Assembly: GCA_041488095.1 (NCBI GenBank)
Contig: JBGPOP010000003.1
Location: 1-64,000, forward strand
Direction: 5' to 3'
DNA length: 64,000 nucleotides
DNA from: DASYPQ01 sp041488095
Lineage (GTDB): Bacteria > Planctomycetota > UBA1135 > GCA-002686595
The first letter of the stretch is position 1, and the number at the start of each line of letters is the position of its first letter. The notes under the pieces were generated by a model. The model saw nothing but the letters and a program-made list of their open reading frames with translations, was not told the DNA's origin and ran no database searches. The translations under genes and the position numbers were made by a program. This document shows positions 51,329 to 58,638 of this stretch, piece by piece.

Positions 51329-51589
51329 CTAGCCGGCTCGCGCCGCGCCGCGCGCGCGCACGACCTCGACGACGACCGCCGGGTCGGGCCAACCGCCGCC
51401 AAAGAGGCGCGCGAGGAAGCTCCCGCCGCGCGAGGCGACGACCTGGCCGTCGACCAGCACCTCGAACTGACCCGGGCGGCCGACCTCGAGCTGGACGTCG
51501 ACTCCGGTCTTCTCCTTGAGCTCGGCGGCGAGACTCGCCGCCCGGTCGCGGTACCCTCAGGCTTGGCAGTAGAGAATCTTGACGCTCAC
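51329..51589 (-). CDS. SelW/Rdx-family selenoprotein with in-frame UGA (CxxU)
   Basis: Reading through one in-frame TGA (51557-51559), an 86-residue protein runs from the GTG at 51589 to the TAG at 51329-51331. AAAGGAG lies 8 nt before the GTG. The N-terminus reads 'VSVKILYCQAUGYRDRAA', with U = TGA at residue 11; this aligns with the thioredoxin-like CxxU/CxxC motif of SelW/Rdx proteins ('YCGAUGY' in animal SelW). Downstream 'PGQFEVLVDGQVVASR' matches the family's 'FEVxVxGxLxxS' block. A hairpin fitting the bacterial SECIS pattern follows the TGA. Rdx proteins are small cytoplasmic redox proteins. It is the third gene after lpd and lipB on the same strand. Confidence 0.87.
51524..51542 (-). 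promoter_or_regulatory. Candidate bacterial SECIS element of the SelW-like gene
   Basis: On the mRNA, GGCGGCGA-GUC-UCGCCGCC forms a perfect 8-bp stem with a 3-nt loop whose first base is G. The loop begins 22 nt after the UGA. Known bacterial SECIS elements have the apical loop about 16-37 nt downstream and a G among its first two bases; this one fits both. Confidence 0.75.
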
Positions 51590-51648
51590 GACGGGCTCCT
51601 TTCGCTGGGATCGTTCCCTTCATGGCACATCCCCGCGCAGAGCACAAG

Positions 51649-52350
51649 TCATCCGAGGATCGGCAAGTCGGGGAACTTCGACTCCGGTTCCGCGCGTGGA
51701 GGGGACGGCGGCAGGTCGAAGCCGAACACGTCGAGGAAGTGCCGGATCAGGAGGACCTCGATCAGGATCGTCGCCGGCGGCAGCTCGGCGTGGTCGGCGA
51801 GGCGCGTCATCACCTGGGGATCGAGGCCGCAGGGGTTGAAGCCGAGGAACGCAGCCGGATCGTTGTGCACGTTGAGCGCGAGCCCGTGCCACGTCACCCA
51901 GCGACGTACCGCGACGCCGATCGAGCAGACCTTGCGCTCGCCGATCCACACGCCGGTCTTGCCCTCCTTCCGCAGGCCGGCGACGTGGAACTCCCCGAGA
52001 ACCCGGATCACGACCTCCTCGAGCTCGCGCAGGTAGCGGTGCAGGTCGCGGCGATCCTCGGGGAGATGGAGGATCGGGTAGGCCACGACTTGTCCGGGTC
52101 CGTGCCAGGTCGCCTCGCCGCCGCGCTCGATCTCGAAGACGGGGAGCTGCACGCCCTGGACGTCCTCGCGCTTCGCGCCGCGGCCGAGGGTGATCACGGG
52201 CTCGTGCTCGGTGAGGACGAGCGTGTCGGGGATCCGGCCCTCGATCCGGCCTTCGAGGAGCTCCTGCTGCAGCTTGTACGCGTCCTCGTAGCGCGTGCGG
52301 CCCAGGCGACGCACGTCGAGCACGGGCCTGCGCTGCTCGACGCCGGCCAA
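51649..52350 (-). CDS. lipB: Octanoyl-[ACP]:protein N-octanoyltransferase
   Basis: The protein has 233 residues. The LipB signature 'RGGEATWHGPGQVVAYPI' (77-94), Lys140 in 'GERKVCSIGVAV' and the nucleophilic Cys174 in 'FNPCGL' are all present. It transfers octanoate from acyl-carrier protein to lipoyl domains of 2-oxoacid dehydrogenases, the first step of lipoate synthesis; lipA is not in the window. It lies 4 bp after lpd in the same operon, and the E2 substrate is encoded at 60580-62211. Confidence 0.95.
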   Translation of the reverse strand: MAGVEQRRPVLDVRRLGRTRYEDAYKLQQELLEGRIEGRIPDTLVLTEHEPVITLGRGAKREDVQGVQLPVFEIERGGEATWHGPGQVVAYPILHLPEDRRDLHRYLRELEEVVIRVLGEFHVAGLRKEGKTGVWIGERKVCSIGVAVRRWVTWHGLALNVHNDPAAFLGFNPCGLDPQVMTRLADHAELPPATILIEVLLIRHFLDVFGFDLPPSPPRAEPESKFPDLPILG

Positions 52351-52354
52351 CGGC

Positions 52355-53758
52355 CTACTTCCTCGTGTAGATGTGCACGGCCATCCCGTGCACGGCCTCG
52401 GCGGCTTCCATCAACGCCTCCGGCAGCGTCGGGTGCGCGTGGATCGTCCGCGCGAGGTCTTCCGCCGTCGCGCCCATCTCGATCGCGAGCGCCGCCTCGG
52501 CGATCAGCTCGGTGACCTCCGGGCCGACCATGTGCACGCCGAGCACCTCGTCGGTCTTCGCGTCGGCGACGACCTTCACGAAGCCCTCGGTCTCCATGAG
52601 GCTCATCGCGCGCCCCGACGCTGCGAACGGGAACGAGCCGACCTTGCACTCGATCCCCTTCTCCTGGCACTGATCCTCGGTCAACCCGACCGATGCGATC
52701 TCGGGCGAGGTGAAGATCACCGCGGGCACGCAGCGCACGTCGTACTCCTCCTTCTTCCCCGTGATCACCGCCGCGGCGACGAGGCCTTCCCGGCTCCCCT
52801 TGTGCGCCAGCATCGGCTGCCCGGCGATGTCGCCGATCGCGTACACGTTCGGGACGCTCGTGCGCATCTGCCGGTCGACCTTCAGGAAGCCGTTGGAGTC
52901 GGTCGCCAGGCCGATCTTCGCGAGATCGAGCCCGTCGCTGTAGGGCCGGCGCCCGACGGTCGAGAGGATCTGGTCGCACACGATCGTGTCCTCGCCCGAC
53001 TTCGTCCTGATCTTCACATGGCTCTTGCCGCCCTTGTGCTCGAAGCCCTGCGCGAAGGTCTCGGTGGAGAGCGCGATGCCCATTTTCTTGAGGGAACGCT
53101 CGATCGCCTTGACGCAGTCCTTCTCCTGTCCCGGCAGCGCGCCGGGCGTCGCCTCGAGCACGCTCACCCGGCTCCCGAGCTTGCGGTACATCATCCCGAG
53201 CTCGAGGCCGATGTAGCCCGCCCCGATCACGACCAGGTGCTCGGGAATGCGCTTCGGCGCGAGCGCGCCGGTCGAGGACCACACCTTGTCCTCGTCGAAT
53301 GCGAAGCCGGGGATCGCGATCGGCACGGAGCCCGTCGCGATGACGAAGTCGTCGGCCTCGATCGTCTGCACGCCGTCCTTCGTCTTCACCTGGACACGCC
53401 GGCGGTCGGCGAAGCTCGCCGCGCCCATCACGACGGAAACCTTGTGGTTCTTGAGCAGGGTGCCGATGCCGCCGGTGAGCTTGCCGACGATGCCGGACTT
53501 CCATTCGACGAGCTTCTGGACGTCGAGCCGCACGTTCTCCGCCGTGATCCCCATCGCGGCCGCGTCGCCGATCTTGTGGAAGAAGGCCCCGGCGGCGATC
53601 AGCGCCTTCGAGGGGATGCAGCCGACGTTGAGGCACGTCCCGCCGAGGTGGTCCTTCTCCACGACCGTGACCGTCGCCCCGAGCTGCGCGAGCCGGATGG
53701 CGCAGACGTAGCCGGCGGGACCGGCGCCGATGACGACGACTCTGCGGGGGGCGGTCAT
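52355..53758 (-). CDS. lpdA: Dihydrolipoyl dehydrogenase (E3)
   Basis: The protein has 467 residues, normal for E3. The FAD-binding 'VVVIGAGPAGYVCAIR', the redox-active disulfide in 'GGTCLNVGCIPSKAL' (Cys42/Cys47), the NAD-binding 'LVVIGAGYIGLELG' and the C-terminal catalytic 'AHPTLPEAL' (His-Glu pair) are intact. It reoxidises dihydrolipoamide on E2 with NAD+. It is the first gene of an lpd-lipB-(selenoprotein) unit. The promoter lies in the 158 bp shared with the divergent zinc-ribbon protein gene. Confidence 0.96.
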   Translation of the reverse strand: MTAPRRVVVIGAGPAGYVCAIRLAQLGATVTVVEKDHLGGTCLNVGCIPSKALIAAGAFFHKIGDAAAMGITAENVRLDVQKLVEWKSGIVGKLTGGIGTLLKNHKVSVVMGAASFADRRRVQVKTKDGVQTIEADDFVIATGSVPIAIPGFAFDEDKVWSSTGALAPKRIPEHLVVIGAGYIGLELGMMYRKLGSRVSVLEATPGALPGQEKDCVKAIERSLKKMGIALSTETFAQGFEHKGGKSHVKIRTKSGEDTIVCDQILSTVGRRPYSDGLDLAKIGLATDSNGFLKVDRQMRTSVPNVYAIGDIAGQPMLAHKGSREGLVAAAVITGKKEEYDVRCVPAVIFTSPEIASVGLTEDQCQEKGIECKVGSFPFAASGRAMSLMETEGFVKVVADAKTDEVLGVHMVGPEVTELIAEAALAIEMGATAEDLARTIHAHPTLPEALMEAAEAVHGMAVHIYTRK

Positions 53759-53916
53759 GGGGACTCTCTCGGGTCTCTGGCCTCGGGTTTCTGGAGTCGC
53801 GGACAGCGTTCGCGGCGGAGAGCATAGTCGAAGCTCGCGGGCGGCGCCTCCCCACGCGGGAGATGCACAGCGCCCTTATCGCGTGTAGTCTCCTCGCGCT
53901 CGATCCCCGACGACGC

Positions 53917-54558
53917 ATGCCCACGGACGCTCCCGCCCGGACACATTGCCCCAACTGCGGAGCGAAGCTCCACCGACAGGACTTGTCCCTGTGCGCCTAC
54001 TGCGCGACCCCGCTCTCCCTGGGCGGCGCGGTCGATACGGCCGGCGACGAGACCGCGCAGCGCGTGGCGCGTCTGCGCGAGCACCCCGCCTTCGCGTCCG
54101 CGATGGCGTGGACGCCTCCGGATCCGGAGGTCACGGAGCGCGCGCACAGGTTGAGATCGCGCGCCGGGATCCTGCTCTTCGCGGCCGTGGGGATCTTCAC
54201 GGCGTCCTCGGTGGGCCGGGGCGGACTGGGCTTCCCCGCGAGGATTCCGGTCGTGCTCTCCGCGCTCGCCGCAGCCGTGGGCGTTCTGCTGCTCGGGTTG
54301 GCCGCTGCAATGCGCAAGCGCGCGATCGCGTTGCCGATCCTGCGCCGCCCGTCGCTCGTGGTCGTCCGCCGCAGCGAGACCGCGGAGCGAGGCGGCGTGG
54401 GCGCGACGGTTTATTTCTTCACGCTGCACTTCGACGACGGCAGCGAGGGCGAGTTCCGCCGGCCTGGCCAAGGGACGATGTACGAGCCGATGCCGAACGG
54501 CACGACCGGCGTCGCCTACACGCGCGGGGAGCGGTTGATCGACTTCAGGAAGCTGTAG
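53917..54558 (+). CDS. Zinc-ribbon membrane protein with DUF2500-like domain
   Basis: The protein has 213 residues from the ATG at 53917. An N-terminal zinc ribbon ('CPNCGAKL...LCAYCATPL') spans about 12-33. A two-helix membrane segment lies at about 90-135 ('GILLFAAVGIFTASS', 'AAAVGVLLLGLAAAM'). The C-terminal beta domain has 'VYFFTLHFDDGSEGEFRRP' and 'GVAYTRGERLIDF', resembling DUF2500-type domains. The function is unknown. It is divergent from lpd and convergent with the HMA selenoprotein gene. Confidence 0.65.
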   Translation: MPTDAPARTHCPNCGAKLHRQDLSLCAYCATPLSLGGAVDTAGDETAQRVARLREHPAFASAMAWTPPDPEVTERAHRLRSRAGILLFAAVGIFTASSVGRGGLGFPARIPVVLSALAAAVGVLLLGLAAAMRKRAIALPILRRPSLVVVRRSETAERGGVGATVYFFTLHFDDGSEGEFRRPGQGTMYEPMPNGTTGVAYTRGERLIDFRKL

Positions 54559-54629
54559 CGTACGGTGCTCGTGCCGCGCGAGCGCTCCGGCTGGATGCCG
54601 GGCTGGATGGGGATGACTTGCGGCCCGCG

Positions 54630-54956
54630 TCAGCGAAGAAGTGTCGCGTGTTCGCCGGCCTTCTCGAGAGCGGCGAGCAGATCGACCGCCTGCACGCGCT
54701 TCGGATCGCACGCGACGAAGACCTTCTTCCTACCTGGAAGGACGTCGACGACCGAGACTCCCGCGAGGGGCTCCAGGGCGCCACGCACGGTGGCGGCGCA
54801 ACCCATTCACGGAAGCCGTTTGAGCTCCAGCGTGACGATCTGCGCGCCGGCCGGAGCGCTCGCGATCGCGGCGCTCAGGGCGTGAGCGGGCTTGGAGGTG
54901 CAGGAGGGAGCTGCGATCAGGGCGGCACAGGTGATCAGGCGAGCCAGGGGGTGCAT
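54630..54956 (-). CDS. Heavy-metal-associated (HMA) domain lipoprotein with in-frame UGA (UxxC selenoprotein)
   Basis: Reading one in-frame TGA (54807-54809) as selenocysteine gives a 108-residue protein from the ATG at 54956 to the TGA at 54630-54632. Residues 1-19 are a lipoprotein signal ('LIAAPSC', Cys19). From about 38 an HMA fold follows: 'QIVTLELKRLPUMGCAATV' (U50), then 'ALEPLAGVSVVDV' and 'DPKRVQAVDLLAALEKAG'. In HMA proteins this site is CxxC (as in 'MTCGGCAATV'), and U50 takes the place of the first metal-binding Cys. Both flanks of the UGA are well conserved as HMA sequence, and a SECIS-like hairpin follows. The role could be metal binding, or redox, in the periplasm. Confidence 0.85.
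54779..54795 (-). promoter_or_regulatory. Candidate bacterial SECIS element of the HMA selenoprotein gene
   Basis: On the mRNA, CGCCAC-CGUGC-GUGGCG forms a perfect 6-bp stem with a 5-nt loop. The loop starts 17 nt after the UGA and has G as its second base, within the limits described for bacterial SECIS elements. Confidence 0.65.
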
Positions 54957-55054
54957 GTCTTCGGGTCCTCGGGTTCGAGTCCGGCGCCTGACGAGCGGAC
55001 GGGCTCCGAGTTAGCGCACAATTCTCCGGATATCCGCCGCAGGATCGCCAGCAG

Positions 55055-55375
55055 TCAAGCTGCGCGTGCGGCGATGGCCTGCGCAACGTCCTTGCGGGTC
55101 GCACCCAAGACAAGGAGCGAGCGAATCAACAGGTCGAGCGACACGGAGGAATCTCCAGCCTCCATCCGAGCCACCCGCGATTGGCTGGAGCGCATCGCGC
55201 GCGCGACCTGTGCCTGGGTCCAACCACGGACCTTGCGACGACGCTTGAGACTGTCCGCGAGCGCCAGCTTGATGTCGATGAAGGCCCCCTCTTGTGCAGA
55301 GAGGCCGAGGAACTCCTTGACCGTTCCGATCTTCCAACCTCTGGCTTCGAGTCGCTTCTTCTCGGTCTTGTTCAT
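55055..55375 (-). CDS. XRE-family antitoxin (HigA-like)
   Basis: The protein has 106 residues. The ATG at 55375 overlaps the toxin stop by 4 nt (ATGA). Residues about 45-105 are an XRE helix-turn-helix ('WTQAQVARAMRSSQSRVARM'). The toxin gene precedes the antitoxin gene, the HigBA order. It should neutralise the toxin and repress the shared promoter at 55734-55761. Confidence 0.88.
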   Translation of the reverse strand: MNKTEKKRLEARGWKIGTVKEFLGLSAQEGAFIDIKLALADSLKRRRKVRGWTQAQVARAMRSSQSRVARMEAGDSSVSLDLLIRSLLVLGATRKDVAQAIAARAA

Positions 55376-55701
55376 GGTCCTTGCCCTCCTGATCGATTCC
55401 TGTCGTACCTTCGGATCCTCTCTCGACACACTTCGATCACCCGCAGGGGCGTTCGACGGGTCTGCTTTCGAAAGACCTCGAGGACGACGATCGCGCTCGC
55501 GTCGACGCGATGCACGATCCTCCAGTTGCCGTTCTCGTCTCGCACGCGCAGTTCATGGCAGTCCCTTCCGATCGAGGGCGTCGGGCGCGACTGAGGCATC
55601 CCGAGCCGATCTCCCCGCTGGAGCCGTCTCAGCAGGAAGCCTGCTTCGCGCCGACCTCGGCTCGTGAAGGGCGGTGTCTTGATCTCCCCGGCCAGCCACA
55701 C
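55372..55701 (-). CDS. RelE/HigB-type toxin (phage Gp49-like family)
   Basis: The protein has 109 residues from the GTG at 55701. A longer frame to 55761 exists, but its first codon coincides with the -35 element of a good promoter. The family pattern is clear: 'VWLAGEIKTPPF', 'EAGFLLRRLQRG', 'CHELRVRDENGNWRIVHRVD' and 'IVVLEVFRKQTR'. Members are ribosome-dependent mRNA interferases. The start codon has no clear ribosome-binding site. Confidence 0.85.
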   Translation of the reverse strand: MWLAGEIKTPPFTSRGRREAGFLLRRLQRGDRLGMPQSRPTPSIGRDCHELRVRDENGNWRIVHRVDASAIVVLEVFRKQTRRTPLRVIEVCRERIRRYDRNRSGGQGP

Positions 55702-55733
55702 GATCGGTCTGTTGTCGGGTGGCCTGGATTCGG

Positions 55734-55761
55734 ATTGTATGTCAGTTCTGATATTCTGCAA
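55734..55761 (-). promoter_or_regulatory. Sigma-70-type promoter of the HigBA-like operon
   Basis: On the minus strand TTGCAG (55761-55756) and TACAAT (55739-55734) are separated by 16 bp, 4 and 5 matches of 6 to the consensus hexamers. It lies about 33 bp upstream of the GTG at 55701 and is unusually AT-rich for this window. Confidence 0.6.
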
Positions 55762-55857
55762 GGGAGCGACCCCCGGGTGGAGGCGATCCCGCCTCCAGCC
55801 CGGAGATCAGGGTCCGGTGCAGCCGTTGCATGGATTTCGAGGAATCGCGGGGCAGAT

Positions 55858-56274
55858 TCATCCGGCCGAACGCGCCGGCCGGTAGCACAGGTTCGACCAC
55901 AGGATCCACAGGGAGGTGCACAAGGCGAGCCCGACCCACGCATTCCACAGCGCGACCAGCGCGGACGTGCCGTGCACGATCGGACCGAGAGGGTACGCCC
56001 GGCGCACGCGGTCGATCACCGCGGGCAGCACCTCGGACGGGAATGGAACGTACGTCACGAGCAGCAGCACGAACCCGTTCGCGAACAGAAAGAGGTAGTC
56101 CACCCCGCACACGAGCCGGAGGAACTCGTGGTGGTTGACCTACATGATCAGGATGACGAAGAACGAGAGGACGAACGCGAGGCAAGACGGCCAGAGCTCC
56201 CCAAGCGCGGCGAGGAGCCGGCCGTCGGAGACCTGCGATCCGAGCTGGGGTCCCCCGCATTGGCTCGCTCTCAC
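55858..56274 (-). pseudogene. Broken TMEM175/DUF1211-like channel gene (premature TAG)
   Basis: In the minus-strand frame starting at a GTG that overlaps the E1alpha stop, the sequence reads 'LWPSCLAFVLSFFVILIM', then TAG (56140-56142), then 'VNHHEFLRLVCGVDYLFLF', and further helices ('GFVLLLVTYVPFPSEVL', 'TSALVALWNAWVGLAL'). In TMEM175 proteins the interrupted position is normally Trp ('WVNHH'), so a TGG-to-TAG change explains the stop. The first helix with 'AFSDGVFAIA' is also missing. Two independent defects indicate a decayed K+-channel-like gene. Confidence 0.7.
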
Positions 56275-57380
56275 AGCGGGAACGCTCCGTCGCCGGGCTG
56301 CGCGTGACCCAGGCGCTCGGCGACCTGGATGAAGCGGTTGTATTGTCGCCGCAGGTGGCGCGGCACGTCGGCGTACACGTCCTCGACCAGCGTGCGCAAG
56401 GCCATTGGCGGCGCGGCCTCCTGCCGGTGGATCTCGGCGTCGATCTCGGCGTAGATCTGCGACTCGATCTGCGCGCGTTCGCCGCGCTCGAGAATCTTGC
56501 GCCCGACGAGGTAGCGCTCGAGCCGGTCGATCGGGTCTCGCGCGGCCCAGAGCTCCACCTCGGCGGCGTCGCGGTACTTCGTCGGGTCATCGGAGCTCGA
56601 ATGTCCGAGCATCCGGTAGCTCTCCATCACGACCAGCGACGGCCCGCCGCCCTTCCGCGCCTTCTCGAGCGCCGCGCGCGTCTCGCGCCAGCACGCCAGC
56701 GCGTCGTTTCCGTCGACCTCGACGCCCGGAATGCCGTACGCGTCCCCCTTGACCGCCAGCGATTCCGCCGCCGTCTGCCGCGACGAGGGCACCGAGATCG
56801 CCCAGCCGTTGTCGACGCACGCGAACACCGCCGGCACCTTCCACACGCCGGCGAAGTTCAGCCCGCTGTGGAAGCCGTTCGAGGAGGTCGCGCCGTCGCC
56901 GAAGTAGATCGCGTGGACTTCGCCGAGGCCGCGCAGCTTCGCCGCGTAGGCCGCGCCAACGCCGTGCGGGATCTGGGTGCCGATCACCGAAGACCAGCTC
57001 GGGTAGTGCGTCGCCTTGTGCTGGAAGTGGTTGCACATCTGCCGGCCCTTGGCCGTGTCGTTCGCGTTGCAGTACATCTGCGCGATGTACTCGGCGAGCG
57101 GCAACCCGCGCATGAGCGCGGCTCCACCCTCGCGCAAGCCCGACCAGAGCCAGTCCTGCGGCTCGAGCGCGAAGGCCGATCCAATGATCGCGCCCTCGAG
57201 GCCCTTCGTCGTGCCGACGAAGCCGATGCGTCCGGCGCGTTGGAGCTTGAGCATGCGCTCGTCGAGGCAGCGGACCCTCATCATGTGGACGAAGAGACTG
57301 TGCAGCCTTGCATCGGTGAGCTTCGGCGGCTCGCCGACGAGCGTGCCGTCCGGCTCGAGGATGCGCTGGGGTGTCGTCAC
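56271..57380 (-). CDS. 2-oxoacid dehydrogenase E1 alpha subunit, stand-alone copy
   Basis: The protein has 369 residues. The thiamine-diphosphate/Mg motif lies in 'FGDGATSSNGFHSGLNFAG' and 'VDNGWAIS', and the phosphorylation-loop-like region is 'YRMLGHSSSDDPTKYRD'. The start is the ATG at 57380. It resembles pyruvate/branched-chain E1alpha, but no E1beta or E2 gene adjoins it. The full set (63241-60580) is 3 kb away on the same strand with its own E1alpha. This copy may use the other complex's E1beta, or encode a different substrate specificity. Confidence 0.9.
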   Translation of the reverse strand: MTTPQRILEPDGTLVGEPPKLTDARLHSLFVHMMRVRCLDERMLKLQRAGRIGFVGTTKGLEGAIIGSAFALEPQDWLWSGLREGGAALMRGLPLAEYIAQMYCNANDTAKGRQMCNHFQHKATHYPSWSSVIGTQIPHGVGAAYAAKLRGLGEVHAIYFGDGATSSNGFHSGLNFAGVWKVPAVFACVDNGWAISVPSSRQTAAESLAVKGDAYGIPGVEVDGNDALACWRETRAALEKARKGGGPSLVVMESYRMLGHSSSDDPTKYRDAAEVELWAARDPIDRLERYLVGRKILERGERAQIESQIYAEIDAEIHRQEAAPPMALRTLVEDVYADVPRHLRRQYNRFIQVAERLGHAQPGDGAFPL

Positions 57381-57569
57381 GAGTGGGCGGGACCCTGTGG
57401 CCGCCTGTCGGAAAGAGTTTCCACGGCCAGCGGTCGCCCGGACCGATGGTCATCGATCCACAGCCCGGGAGCAAGGCGCGCGAGACCTTTCGTGCATCGC
57501 GCCCGCGAGCCGATACCTTGGGCGTCCCTGCGGATTCCACTTCCGCCCCCCGAAAGGATACCGATCGCG

Positions 57570-57992
57570 ATGATCACCCCCCGCCGCATCTTCCTCGTCT
57601 CCCTCGTGAGCCTGCTCTCTTTCTGTTCCGTCGCCTGTTTGCGCCAGGCGCGTGCGCGCCGCAACCGCGCCGAGGCCGACCGCGCCGAGGCGCAAGCCGA
57701 TCTCGCCCGCGCCGAGGCCCAGTCGATCCGCAGCGGCCAGGCCGCGCCCGAAGGAGAGTACGTCGAGGCCGACTCGGCCCCGCAGCCTCCCGCGGCGGTC
57801 CAGGAGGCGATGCCTCCGGCGCCGAGCACGGTGCACGTCTGGATCGCGGGCTGCCATGAGTGGCAGCACGGCGGGTGGGTGTGGATGCCCGGACGCTGGG
57901 TCGCCCGGCCGCGCGCGGGCGTCATGTGGGCGGCCAGCCACTGGGCGCGCCGTGGCCACGGTTGGGTGTGGGTCGGCGGCGTGTGGCGGTGA
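57570..57992 (+). CDS. WxxGxW-repeat lipoprotein
   Basis: The protein has 140 residues. A signal ('LVSLLSFCSVAC', probable lipobox) precedes a charged Ala/Glu/Arg coiled stretch (about 25-60) and a Pro-rich linker. Three to four Trp-rich repeats follow ('HEWQHGGWVWMPGRW', 'ASHWARRGHGWVWV'). Such WVxGxW proteins are small envelope proteins of unknown role. The ATG at 57570 has AAAGGAT upstream. A related fragment survives at 24013-24150. Confidence 0.75.
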   Translation: MITPRRIFLVSLVSLLSFCSVACLRQARARRNRAEADRAEAQADLARAEAQSIRSGQAAPEGEYVEADSAPQPPAAVQEAMPPAPSTVHVWIAGCHEWQHGGWVWMPGRWVARPRAGVMWAASHWARRGHGWVWVGGVWR

Positions 57993-58022
57993 ACGAGCCA
58001 GATTTCGGCGCTCGGTCACAGT

Positions 58023-58043
58023 GAGCCTCGCTGGGAGAGGCTC
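58023..58043 (+). terminator. Terminator of the WxxGxW lipoprotein gene
   Basis: GAGCCTC (58023-58029) and GAGGCTC (58037-58043) form a perfect 7-bp stem with a 7-nt loop, 30 bp past the stop, followed by a mixed GAATCTCCTC tract. Confidence 0.5.
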
Positions 58044-58145
58044 GAATCTCCTCATCGACCTTCGGGGCCTCCGATCGGTCCGTGCCCTGGGAGGGAGCGC
58101 AGGCTCCGTGCGTCCGCCGGAGCCGTCACCACGCGGTGCGAGAAC

Positions 58146-58379
58146 CTACTTCCGTGCCTTCTTGCGACGCTTCCCTGCCTGTTTGCGGGCCAGATCGGCG
58201 AGCGCGCGGAGGGCGTCGTTCACGGAGCTCGCGTCCGGGAAAAGCTCGGCGACATCGGGATCCAGCTGGACGATGTTCCGGCCCGCGCGGTATTGCTCCA
58301 CGTACTTGCCTCGCACACCGCCGGAGAAGTCGTACTCCCCCAGCATGTCCGGGTCTTCCCCGGCTCTACGTTTGCCCAT
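58146..58379 (-). CDS. Putative antitoxin of the BrnT-type toxin
   Basis: The protein has 77 residues; the start overlaps the toxin 3' end by 14 bp. It contains 'YDFSGGVRGKYVEQYRAG', 'NIVQLDPDVAELFPDASSVN' and a Lys/Arg-rich tail. This 'YDFS.GVRGKY' pattern occurs in antitoxins encoded next to RelE/BrnT-like toxins, though it is not the classical BrnA. The basic tail may contact DNA or RNA. Confidence 0.72.
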   Translation of the reverse strand: MGKRRAGEDPDMLGEYDFSGGVRGKYVEQYRAGRNIVQLDPDVAELFPDASSVNDALRALADLARKQAGKRRKKARK

Positions 58380-58638
58380 ACTTCGTTCTTTCGGTCGGTG
58401 TCGCCCGACGCGCACTGATGATGCGGACATTCTCACCGCTCAGGGCGTGGACGACAACGAGGATCCGGTCGGCTGCGGTTCGGCCGATGACGATGAAACG
58501 CTCCTCATCCCACGAATGAAGCGGATCTCGGACGGTGACGGAGAAGGGATCCCCGAAGACGCTGGTCGCCTCCTTGAACGTGACACCGTGCTTGATCGCG
58601 TTGTTGACCGCCTTCCGCGGATCCCACTCGAAGATCAT
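58366..58638 (-). CDS. BrnT-family toxin
   Basis: The protein has 90 residues. The ATG at 58638 follows GGAAGGGGG. The BrnT pattern is clear: 'FEWDPRKAVNNAIKHGVTF', 'FGDPFSVTVRD', 'EERFIVIGRT', 'VRIISARRATPTER'. BrnT is a RelE-fold ribonuclease. It forms a pair with the overlapping downstream antitoxin gene, the usual toxin-first order for BrnTA. Confidence 0.9.
   Translation of the reverse strand: MIFEWDPRKAVNNAIKHGVTFKEATSVFGDPFSVTVRDPLHSWDEERFIVIGRTAADRILVVVHALSGENVRIISARRATPTERTKYGQT

Noticed and set aside
55372..55761. Longer toxin reading frame starting at the TTG at 55761
   Set aside because: That TTG is the first base triplet of a -35 hexamer with a well-spaced TACAAT. The shorter 109-residue form also matches the family length.
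56140..56142. In-frame TAG read as pyrrolysine in the TMEM175-like gene
   Set aside because: The position is normally Trp, one base from TAG, and the first helix is also lost. Decay is simpler than a second recoded codon.
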